Source: Actinomycetes bacterium (GTDB taxonomy: Bacteria > Actinomycetota > Actinomycetes > Mycobacteriales > Mycobacteriaceae). Taken from it: a DNA stretch of 13,657 nt. Made by a program: the position numbers and the translations under genes. Shown here in pieces: positions 1-6,389 of the stretch; the stretch's first letter is position 1, and every line of letters begins with the position of its first letter. The notes beneath the pieces were generated by a model. It saw only the letters and a list, made by a program, of their open reading frames with translations. It was not told where the DNA came from and did no database searches. The stretch is from contig JAEZDV010000045.1 of assembly GCA_023417985.1 (NCBI GenBank), forward strand, positions 1 to 13,657, written 5' to 3'.

Positions 1-38
1 ACCGTGGCGCGTTGCCATGCCGATCGACAAGGAGCCAG

Positions 39-953
39 ATGACCACCGGTGGATACCCACCCCCTTCGCAGGATCCGAACAAGCACGGCGGTTACCCCGG
101 TGCCCCGTCGCACGGTGATCAGCCGTACGGCGGCCAGCCCGCCGATTACACCCAGCAGTTCCAGAACCCGATGCAGTCCGGGTACAACCCCAACGACCCG
201 GCCCAGGGCGGTCAGTACGGGGCACCCCAGTACGGGGCACCCCAGCACGGCGCGGGGGCCACTCAGTACGGCGCGCCCCAGCAGGGTGGACCCCAGCAGG
301 GTGGACCCCAGCAGGGTGGACCCCAGTACGGTGCACCCCAGTACGGTGCACCCCAGTACGGTCAGCCGCAGAACGGCACCCCGCAGTACGGGGCGCCCCA
401 GTACGGCGCTCCCCAGTACGGGGCGCCCCAGAACGAGCAGTACGGCGCCACGCAGTACGGCGGCTTGCCCGGATTCCCGCCCGCGCCCGGGGCGAATTTC
501 GGCAGCACGCAGCCGGGTGAACTGCTGCCCCGTCTCGGTGCCCGCATCCTCGACTCGCTGATCGTCGGCATCCCTATGGCGATTCTCACCAGCATCGTCG
601 TGTTCGGGAGCGACAGCGGGTTCATGGCGTTCGTGATGGCGGTGCTCTCCGGCGCCGCAGCGTTCGCGTACTGGACCCACTTCGAGTCGACCAAGGGCGC
701 GACCATCGGCAAGAAATTGCTGGGTCTGTCGGTCGTCGGTCCGAACGGAGGACTCCCCACCCGCGAGGAGGCCGCGAAGCGCAACGCCTTTGTCGCGCTG
801 CAGATCTTCAGCGGTATCCCCTTCCTCGGCTGGCTCGTCAGCCTCGCGTCCTTCGCCGCATGGATCGGCATCGCCGTGACCATCGAGAAGGACAACGGCA
901 AGCAGGGCATCCACGACAAGTTCGCCGGAGGGACGCGGGTCGTCAAGTCCTGA
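39..953 (+). CDS. RDD-family membrane protein with Q/Y/G/P-rich repeat N-terminus
   Basis: The 304-residue protein starts at ATG 39, chosen because AAGGAG at 29-34 sits 4 bases upstream; an in-frame TTG at 12 has no such site. Residues 1-160 are hydrophilic and low-complexity, dominated by QYGAP and QQGGP repeats. Residues about 162-304 form an RDD domain. It opens with a Leu-Pro-Arg-Leu-Gly-Ala-Arg-Ile-Leu-Asp stretch carrying the family Arg and Asp (R165, R169, D172), has membrane segments near 174-192, 193-212 and 259-283, and ends with the usual HDKxAGGTRVV motif. RDD proteins are integral membrane proteins of mostly unknown function; some have been linked to ion exchange. Actinobacteria often carry versions with a Pro/Gly/Gln-rich cytoplasmic tail. 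The domain call is firm but no specific function can be given. A terminator follows directly, so it is probably the last gene of its transcript. Confidence 0.88.
   Translation: MTTGGYPPPSQDPNKHGGYPGAPSHGDQPYGGQPADYTQQFQNPMQSGYNPNDPAQGGQYGAPQYGAPQHGAGATQYGAPQQGGPQQGGPQQGGPQYGAPQYGAPQYGQPQNGTPQYGAPQYGAPQYGAPQNEQYGATQYGGLPGFPPAPGANFGSTQPGELLPRLGARILDSLIVGIPMAILTSIVVFGSDSGFMAFVMAVLSGAAAFAYWTHFESTKGATIGKKLLGLSVVGPNGGLPTREEAAKRNAFVALQIFSGIPFLGWLVSLASFAAWIGIAVTIEKDNGKQGIHDKFAGGTRVVKS
213..460 (+). repeat. In-gene minisatellite of 15-bp units
   Basis: The DNA encoding the N-terminal tail of the RDD protein is built of 15-base units that keep the frame (five codons each). Three identical units, CCCCAGCAGGGTGGA, occupy 276-290, 291-305 and 306-320. 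They are followed by two identical CCCCAGTACGGTGCA units at 321-335 and 336-350. Further QYGAP-coding units with scattered base changes lie on either side. Identical neighbouring copies suggest recent slippage or unequal exchange, so copy number may vary between strains without breaking the frame. Confidence 0.9.
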
Positions 954-966
954 CCCCGCACCTCCG

Positions 967-1000
967 CAGTGGGCCCCGTCCTCCCGGACGTGGCCCACTG
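967..1000 (+). terminator. Strong hairpin terminator after the RDD gene
   Basis: A stem starts 13 bases after the stop codon. CAGTGGGCC (967-975) pairs with GGCCCACTG (992-1000), then after one C/T mismatch CGTCC (977-981) pairs with GGACG (986-990), closing on a TCCC loop. That gives 14 paired bases with one mismatch. No T-run follows, which is common for actinobacterial intrinsic terminators. The structure is close to symmetric but lies between two + strand genes, so it probably ends RDD transcription before the transporter gene. Confidence 0.75.
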
Positions 1001-1050
1001 TCGTCGCGCGCGACTTCGCGATCAACGTCGCGTGATGCTTGGATGGCTGG

Positions 1051-1800
1051 GTGGCACAGCACGAAACGAACTCCCTTACCTCCGCCTCGCATCACGCGGC
1101 ATTCGCCCGCGTCGGCAGCAGTTGCTACCCGGGGATCGTCGTCCTGTTCACCGCGGTCCTGATGATCTCCAACATCTGCGCCACGAAGGGGATCGCCTTC
1201 TTCGGCGACGTGGAAGTCTCGCTCGGACCGCTGCAGATCCTGCCGATCATCACCGACGGCGGGTTCTTCCTGTTCCCGCTCGCGTACATCCTCGGCGACG
1301 TGCTCAGCGAGGTGTACGGATTCGCCGCGACCCGCCGCGCCGTCCTCTACGGCTTCGGTGCGGTGGCACTCTCGGCGCTGGCCTTCTGGATCGCGCAGTC
1401 GTTACCTGCCGCCGAGTTCTACCCCAACCAGGAGTCGTTCGAAGCGGTACTCGGCGTGGTCCCGCGCATGCTGCTCGCGGGCCTCGCCGGCTACCTCGTG
1501 GGCCAGTTGCTGAACTCGTACGTCCTGGTGCGTATCAAGGAACACACGCAGGAAGAGCATCTGTGGGCACGCCTGATCGGATCGACCGTCGTCGGCGAGT
1601 TCGCCGACACGCTCGTTTTCTGCTCCATTGCCGCCGGCGCGATCGGCATCTCCACCTGGGAAGACTTCGCGAACTTCGTGGTCGTCGGTTTCCTGTGGAA
1701 GACGCTGATCGAAGTCGTGCTCCTGCCCGTCACCTACCGCGTGATCGCGTATGTGAAGAAGCGTGAGCCGACCTACGCTCCTGTCTCGGACGCCGCCTGA
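1051..1800 (+). CDS. yhhQ: YhhQ/VUT-family 7-deazaguanine (queuosine precursor) transporter
   Basis: A 249-residue, almost wholly hydrophobic protein of the DUF165/QPTR (queuosine precursor transporter) family. Family landmarks are the N-terminal FTAVLMISNICATKG segment (33-47), the acidic YILGDVLSEVYG motif (79-90), STVVGEFADTLVF (178-190) and a terminal KTLIEVVLLPVTYRV helix (217-231). About six membrane segments are visible, with a short basic C-terminal tail. E. coli YhhQ imports preQ0 and preQ1, and other members are thought to take up queuine or related bases; the exact substrate here is inferred. GTG 1051 is preferred because a weak GGATGG lies 4 bases before it; an in-frame TTG at 1039 would add four residues. 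The 3' end overlaps the convergent tgt gene by 28 bases, which fits a joint role in queuosine salvage. About 30 variable residues precede the first helix. Confidence 0.88.
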   Translation: MAQHETNSLTSASHHAAFARVGSSCYPGIVVLFTAVLMISNICATKGIAFFGDVEVSLGPLQILPIITDGGFFLFPLAYILGDVLSEVYGFAATRRAVLYGFGAVALSALAFWIAQSLPAAEFYPNQESFEAVLGVVPRMLLAGLAGYLVGQLLNSYVLVRIKEHTQEEHLWARLIGSTVVGEFADTLVFCSIAAGAIGISTWEDFANFVVVGFLWKTLIEVVLLPVTYRVIAYVKKREPTYAPVSDAA

Positions 1801-3086
1801 CGCTTCTTCGCGTAGAACCGGCCCAGGGTTTCGGCCTTGTGCTCCTCGAAGTACCCGCCTTCGATACTCAGCCGGATCTCGTCGACGAGGCGCACCGTGA
1901 ACCGCTCGTTGTGGATCGTGCACAACGTGGACGCGAGCATCTCCTTCGCCTTGAAGAGGTGATGGATGTACGCCCGGGTGTAGTGGGTGCAGGTGTAGCA
2001 GTCACAGTTCTCGTCGATCGGCGTGAAGTCGCGACGGAACCGGCTCGTGTTGATGTTGAAGCGCCCGTCGGGGTGATAGATCGCCGCGTTGCGTGCCACC
2101 CGCGACGGGTTCACGCAGTCGAACGTGTCGGCTCCGTGCTCGATCGCCACGAAGACGTCGTCGGGTTCGCTGATGCCGAGCATGTGCCGCGGCTTGTGGT
2201 CGGGCAGTTCCTCGCAGCACCAGCGCACGATCGTGCCGAGATTGTGCTTCTCGAGTGCGCCGCCGATTCCGTACCCGTCGAACCCGCGGCCCGACTCCCC
2301 CACGATCGATTCGAGGCCCCGGCACGCCTCGCGGCGAAGGTCCTCGTACTGTGCACCCTGCACCACGCCGAAGAGTGCCTGGTAGGGGCGGTGCGCGCGC
2401 TCGGCGGTGAGTTTCTCGTGCTCGGCGATGCACCGCACCGCCCATGCCTGCGTGCGTTCGATGGAGCGTTCCTGGTAGCCGCGCGTGTTCATCAGCGTCG
2501 TCAGCTCGTCGAACGCGAACATGATGTCGGCGCCGAGCTGGTGCTGGATCTGCATCGACACCTCGGGGGTGAACCGGTGCATCGAGCCGTCGAGGTGCGA
2601 TTTGAAGGTGACGCCGTCGTCGTCGACGCGGGCGAGTCGTTCCTTGCCGTGCGCCATGACGTCGTCGTTCTGCACGCCGACCGCTTCCATCGCGATGACC
2701 TTCTTGAAGCCCACGCCGAGCGACATGACCTGGAAGCCGCCGCTGTCGGTGAACGTCGGGCCGTCCCAGTTCATGAACTTCCCGAGCCCGCCGGCCTCGT
2801 CGACGATGTCCGGTCCGGGCTGAAGGTAGAGGTGGTAGGCGTTCGCCAGCAACGCCTGCGCACCCAGATCCTTCATCGCCTCGGGCAGCACAGCCTTTAC
2901 GGTGGCTTTGGTTCCGACGCCGATGAACGCGGGCGTACGGATGTCACCGTGCGGCGTGTGGATGGTGCCGGTACGACCCAATCCGTTGTCGAGTCGGGCT
3001 CCGACCGTGAAGAACGGGTCGGGCGGAACCGGTAGCGCGGAATCGGTACTGCGAAGGACACTCACCCGACGATTGTGGCAGGTCAC
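1773..3086 (-). CDS. tgt: tRNA-guanine(34) transglycosylase (queuine tRNA-ribosyltransferase)
   Basis: Tgt swaps guanine 34 in the anticodon of GUN tRNAs (Asp, Asn, His, Tyr) for a 7-deazaguanine base. The 437-residue protein keeps all the core features: general-base Asp114 in TDSGGFQVMS (113-122), nucleophile Asp323 in FDCVNPSR (322-329), and the zinc ligands C361, C363, C366 and H392. The spacing from nucleophile to first Cys (38) and from last Cys to His (26) matches the Zymomonas enzyme as I recall it. GTG 3086 is supported by GAGG five bases upstream (3092-3095); a second GTG at 3065 is possible. The protein is longer than the usual 370-390 residues, with about 25 extra residues at 124-157 and a short insertion near 262-268. 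Pocket residues L195 and A277-L278-E279 differ from the typical preQ1 enzyme. It lies 48 bases downstream of the co-directional ATPase gene and is convergent with yhhQ. No preQ1 synthesis genes are in the window. Confidence 0.95.
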   Translation of the reverse strand: MTCHNRRVSVLRSTDSALPVPPDPFFTVGARLDNGLGRTGTIHTPHGDIRTPAFIGVGTKATVKAVLPEAMKDLGAQALLANAYHLYLQPGPDIVDEAGGLGKFMNWDGPTFTDSGGFQVMSLGVGFKKVIAMEAVGVQNDDVMAHGKERLARVDDDGVTFKSHLDGSMHRFTPEVSMQIQHQLGADIMFAFDELTTLMNTRGYQERSIERTQAWAVRCIAEHEKLTAERAHRPYQALFGVVQGAQYEDLRREACRGLESIVGESGRGFDGYGIGGALEKHNLGTIVRWCCEELPDHKPRHMLGISEPDDVFVAIEHGADTFDCVNPSRVARNAAIYHPDGRFNINTSRFRRDFTPIDENCDCYTCTHYTRAYIHHLFKAKEMLASTLCTIHNERFTVRLVDEIRLSIEGGYFEEHKAETLGRFYAKKRQAASETGA

Positions 3087-3134
3087 CGCTACCTCACCGA
3101 CGACCGCCCGGTACGCGGCAGTCCGGACCGGCGT

Positions 3135-5834
3135 TCAGTCCCGGCGCCGGGCACGGGCGATCGCCTTTCCGATTTCGTCCACCCACAGCACCACCGAACC
3201 GACACCGATCGCCAGCATCCACTGGGTTGCGGTCAGGCCGGTGGTATCGAACAGGCCCTGCAGGAAGCTCGTCTGCACCACGCAGATCTGCAGCACGATC
3301 ACGACGACGATCGCGATCCAGATGGTGTGGTTTGTCAGCGTCTGCAGCGAGAACACCGAACGGAGGTCCGAGCGCACGTTGAACAGGTTGAAGACCTGGA
3401 AGAACACGAAGGTGGTGAACGCGAGGGTGGTGGCGAACAAGGGGTCGTCGGCGCTGTCCGGGAAAAGATCCGGCCCGAAGCGCAGCACCAGGAGGGTGCC
3501 GACGGCCATGACGATGCCCAGGCCGAGGATGCGCTGGATCCGCGACCGGTTGAGCAGCGCTTCCTTCGCCGGCCGTGGGCGGCGCTTCATCGCGTCCGGC
3601 TCGGTCGGATCCACGCCGAGGGCGAGCGCGGGCGGACCGTCCATGATGATGTTGACCCACAGGATCTGCAGTGCCGTGAACGGGGCACCGCCCGCCAGGC
3701 CGAGCGCGCCGGCGGCGAGGAAGATCAACACGAATCCCCACGCGGTGGTCAACTGGAACTTCACGAACTTGACGATGTTGTCGTAGATGCCGCGGCCCTC
3801 GGCCACCGCGGCGACGATCGTCGCGAAGTTGTCGTCGGTGAGGATCATGTTCGCGGCACCCTTCGACACGTCGGTGCCGGTGATCCCCATCGCGACGCCG
3901 ATGTCGGCCTGTTCGAGCGCGGGGGCGTCGTTCACGCCGTCGCCCGTCATCGCGACGATCTGCCCGTCCGCTTGCAGTGCCTTGACGTACCGGATCTTGT
4001 GCTCGGGTGCCACCCGCGCGAGCACGCCGAATCCTTCTGCCCGGGTGCGCAACTCGTCGTCGTCGAGCGCGTCGAGGTCCGAACCCGACGCAGCGGTACC
4101 TCCGATCCCCAATTGACCGGCGATGGCGGAAGCCGTGACGAGATGGTCACCGGTGATCATGTGCACGGCAATGCCCGCTTCGTGCGCGACCTCGATCGCC
4201 GCCTTCGCTTCCGTTCGCGGCGGATCGACGATGCCCACCACCGCGAAGACGGTGAGGTCGGAAACCAGGTTCTGCAACGCGTCGGCATCCCCGCGCGGTA
4301 CCGCGTCGAGGTCGCGTCCGGCGATCATCAGCGTCCGGAGTCCGTCGGAGGCGAGTCCGTTCACGGCCTCCCGGATCTGCCGGCGTCCCTCGTCGTCGAG
4401 GGGGACCGGACCGTCCGCGCCGTCCACGCGCGCGGCCCGTTCGAGCAACGCACCCGGCGCGCCCTTGGCGAAGCAGCGGAACCGCCCTTCCGGCAGGCCG
4501 TGGAACGTCGCCATGAACTTGTAGGCGGAATCGAAGGGAACCTCGGCGAGGCGGGGGTGTGCGGTGCGCGCACCGTCGACGTCGATTCCACCCTTTTCGG
4601 CGAGCACGACCAGCGCGCCCTCGGTGGGATCGCCGACGAGCACACCGTCACGCACCGTCGCGTCGTTGCACAGCCCCATTCCCAGCAGCGCATCCGTGAA
4701 GTCGGGGGCCGGAAGGCCGTCCCCGACAAGGACCTTGCCGTCGGTTCCGTACCCGGATCCGGTGACCCGGAACGTGCGGCCGCGCACCAGCAACCGCTGC
4801 ACGGTCATCTCGTTGAGCGTCAGGGTGCCGGTCTTGTCGGTGGCGATATGTGTTGTGCTGCCGAGCGTTTCTACCGCGGCGAGCTGTTTGACGATCGCGC
4901 CCCGCGCGGCGAGACGCGACGCTCCCATCGCGAGGGTGAACGCGACGACCGCGGTGAGCCCTTCGGGGATGGTCGCGACCGCGAGGGAGACCGCGGTGAC
5001 CAGCAGGTCCGACCACGTCTGGCCACGGAGCACGCCTAGGACGAACACGAGCGCGACGGTGACGATCGCGACGATCGTGAGTACCTGCGCGAGCTGGCCG
5101 ATCCGGCGTTGCAGCGGAGTCTGTTCGACGCCCGCACCGCCGAGAAGGGTGGCGATGGCCCCCATTTCGGTGGCCATCCCGGTGGCGGTCACCACCATTT
5201 CCGCGCGACCCCGCGTGACTTCGGTATTCATGAACAGCATGTCGGTGCGGTCACCGAGAGGCGCGTCGGGTTCGGCCACGGGTTCGATCGACTTGTCGAC
5301 AGGATGCGACTCGCCGGTGAGCGCAGCCTCGGCCACCTGCAGACGGACCGCTTGCACGAGGCGGCCGTCTGCGGGTACCGAGTCACCCGATTCGAGCAAC
5401 ACGATGTCCCCGGGCACCAGTTGCTCGCGGGGCAACGACTGCTCGCGACCGTCCCGGCGCACCCGCGTGGTGGACACGGACATCTTCTTCAGTGCCTGCA
5501 GACTGTTCTCCGCGCGAGATTCCTGCACGAAGTTCAGGACGGTGTTGAGTGTGATCACGGCGAAGATGACCACCGGGGTCTCCCACTCACGCGAGACGAC
5601 CGCGCTCACCACCGCGGCAACCACCAGCACCAGCGTCATCTTGTCGGCGAGCAGGGCGAGCACCTTGCGCCACGCGGGTGTGCCGGCCGCCTCGGCGATC
5701 AGGTTGGGCCCGTGCTCCGCCGACCGCTCCGCCACTTCTGCCGCGGACAGCCCTCGACTCGTATCGACGCCCAGCGCCTCGGCCACCTCGGGCGCCGACG
5801 CGGTGTGCCACGTCTGCGCAGTTGCCACCTGCAT
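3135..5834 (-). CDS. P2-type cation-translocating P-type ATPase (PMCA/SERCA-like, probable Ca2+ exporter)
   Basis: An 899-residue complete P-type ATPase of the inner membrane. In order: N-terminal cation-ATPase domain (about 5-70), actuator loop TGES (173-176), M4 motif PEGL (290-293), phosphorylated Asp333 in DKTGTLT, nucleotide-binding KGAP (457-460), TGD (561-563), hinge GDGVND (631-636), then M5-M10 to residue 885. The soluble cysteine or His-rich metal-binding N-terminus of heavy-metal ATPases is absent. Ion-site residues visible are E291 in M4, and N728 and D732 in M6 (WVNIIMD). M5 has no acidic residue where SERCA has Glu771. That is the single-site pattern of PMCA-type pumps, so Ca2+ is the best guess; Mn2+ or a monovalent ion cannot be excluded. 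ATG 5834 follows a clear GAGGAG (5840-5845). It is divergent from a PPOX gene and a CDF exporter, and tgt follows 48 bases downstream. A ctpF-like label (Mycobacterium) would be loose, since the M6 residues differ. Confidence 0.93.
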   Translation of the reverse strand: MQVATAQTWHTASAPEVAEALGVDTSRGLSAAEVAERSAEHGPNLIAEAAGTPAWRKVLALLADKMTLVLVVAAVVSAVVSREWETPVVIFAVITLNTVLNFVQESRAENSLQALKKMSVSTTRVRRDGREQSLPREQLVPGDIVLLESGDSVPADGRLVQAVRLQVAEAALTGESHPVDKSIEPVAEPDAPLGDRTDMLFMNTEVTRGRAEMVVTATGMATEMGAIATLLGGAGVEQTPLQRRIGQLAQVLTIVAIVTVALVFVLGVLRGQTWSDLLVTAVSLAVATIPEGLTAVVAFTLAMGASRLAARGAIVKQLAAVETLGSTTHIATDKTGTLTLNEMTVQRLLVRGRTFRVTGSGYGTDGKVLVGDGLPAPDFTDALLGMGLCNDATVRDGVLVGDPTEGALVVLAEKGGIDVDGARTAHPRLAEVPFDSAYKFMATFHGLPEGRFRCFAKGAPGALLERAARVDGADGPVPLDDEGRRQIREAVNGLASDGLRTLMIAGRDLDAVPRGDADALQNLVSDLTVFAVVGIVDPPRTEAKAAIEVAHEAGIAVHMITGDHLVTASAIAGQLGIGGTAASGSDLDALDDDELRTRAEGFGVLARVAPEHKIRYVKALQADGQIVAMTGDGVNDAPALEQADIGVAMGITGTDVSKGAANMILTDDNFATIVAAVAEGRGIYDNIVKFVKFQLTTAWGFVLIFLAAGALGLAGGAPFTALQILWVNIIMDGPPALALGVDPTEPDAMKRRPRPAKEALLNRSRIQRILGLGIVMAVGTLLVLRFGPDLFPDSADDPLFATTLAFTTFVFFQVFNLFNVRSDLRSVFSLQTLTNHTIWIAIVVVIVLQICVVQTSFLQGLFDTTGLTATQWMLAIGVGSVVLWVDEIGKAIARARRRD

Positions 5835-5860
5835 AACGGCTCCTCGGTGTCGTAGATCGA

Positions 5861-5890
5861 ACAGTTCTCACCGTACTGTGAGGAGACAGT
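5861..5890. promoter_or_regulatory. Candidate operator in the ATPase/PPOX divergent intergenic region
   Basis: Three half-sites lie in a row: ACAGT (5861-5865), ACTGT (5875-5879) and ACAGT (5886-5890). They form two overlapping inverted repeats with spacers of 9 and 6 bases. A further inverted repeat, CTCAC (5867-5871) and GTGAG (5878-5882), lies inside. The cluster begins 26 bases upstream of the ATPase start and ends 74 bases before the PPOX start, so a bound regulator could control both directions. No regulator gene is adjacent and I cannot name the protein. No convincing -35/-10 pair was found here. Confidence 0.4.
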
Positions 5891-5964
5891 CATGGGGTTC
5901 GAGTGCACCCGGGCAGCGTTCGTGGTGAGCTAGGACAAAGACGCAGCGAGTGGAGGAGTGTCCC

Positions 5965-6384
5965 GTGAGCGAGATTCCCAATACCGGTGAACCCACCACC
6001 GTCCTCAGCGACGAGCAGAGCTGGGAACTGCTCGCGTCCGAGAAGGTCGGCCGTATCGTCGTGGTGGTGAACGGCCGCCCCGAGATCTATCCGGTCAACT
6101 ACGCGGTTCGCGACCGGAAGGTGTACTTCCGCAGCGGAGAAGGCAGCAAACTCGCAGAGTTGGCCGTCTACCCGCAGGTCGCCTTCCAGGTCGACCACAT
6201 CGAGGCGAACGATGCGTGGAGCGTGGTCCTGCACGGACGCGCCCACATCCTCCAGCACTTCAGTGACGTGCAGGCCGTCGATGCGCTGGGTCTGTCCCCC
6301 TGGGTGCCGGATTCGAAGTTCAACTACGTCGAGCTGATCACCTCGGAGACGAGCGGCCGAAGGTTCTCGCTCGTCGAGCACTGA
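5965..6384 (+). CDS. Pyridoxamine 5'-phosphate oxidase-related (PPOX, split-barrel flavin) family protein
   Basis: A 139-residue soluble protein. GTG 5965 is chosen because GGAGGAG (5952-5958) lies 6 bases upstream; an upstream in-frame GTG at 5950 would overlap that site. The fold is the small FMN- or F420-binding split barrel. An N-terminal helix (SDEQSWELLASEKVGR, 15-30) leads into strands VGRIVVVVNGRPEIYPVNYAV (28-48). The motif YFRSGEGSKLAEL (54-66) carries the phosphate-contacting Arg/Ser/Lys typical of the Pyridox_ox_2 group, and the chain ends in a GRRFSLVEH strand. Members bind flavin or deazaflavin and reduce varied substrates, or act as sensors; the substrate cannot be read from sequence. 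True PNPOx (pdxH) enzymes are longer, so vitamin B6 synthesis is unlikely. It lies five bases before the CDF gene, which suggests an operon, and is divergent from the P-type ATPase. Confidence 0.85.
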   Translation: MSEIPNTGEPTTVLSDEQSWELLASEKVGRIVVVVNGRPEIYPVNYAVRDRKVYFRSGEGSKLAELAVYPQVAFQVDHIEANDAWSVVLHGRAHILQHFSDVQAVDALGLSPWVPDSKFNYVELITSETSGRRFSLVEH

Positions 6385-6389
6385 CTTCG

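Noticed and set aside
213..460. Regular repeats that might be taken for a CRISPR array
   Set aside because: The units are contiguous 15-mers without unique spacers and they encode protein repeats in frame.
1001..1050. A preQ1 riboswitch in front of yhhQ
   Set aside because: The leader is short, GC-rich and lacks the A-rich tail and loop pairing of known preQ1 classes.
1839..3035. A 398-codon open frame opposite tgt
   Set aside because: It is a shadow of tgt: the minus-strand protein has every Tgt motif, and the + frame has no recognisable family or start signal.
3075..5039. A 654-codon open frame on the + strand opposite the P-type ATPase gene
   Set aside because: It mirrors the ATPase codons, is rich in Arg, His and Asp with no domain, and has no ribosome site. 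Long antisense frames are expected in high-GC genes.
5925..5950. A DosR-like box near the PPOX gene (AGGACAAAG at 5932-5940)
   Set aside because: It matches only part of one half of the recalled consensus and has no second half, so it is likely chance, even though PPOX and P-type ATPase genes occur in the mycobacterial dormancy regulon.
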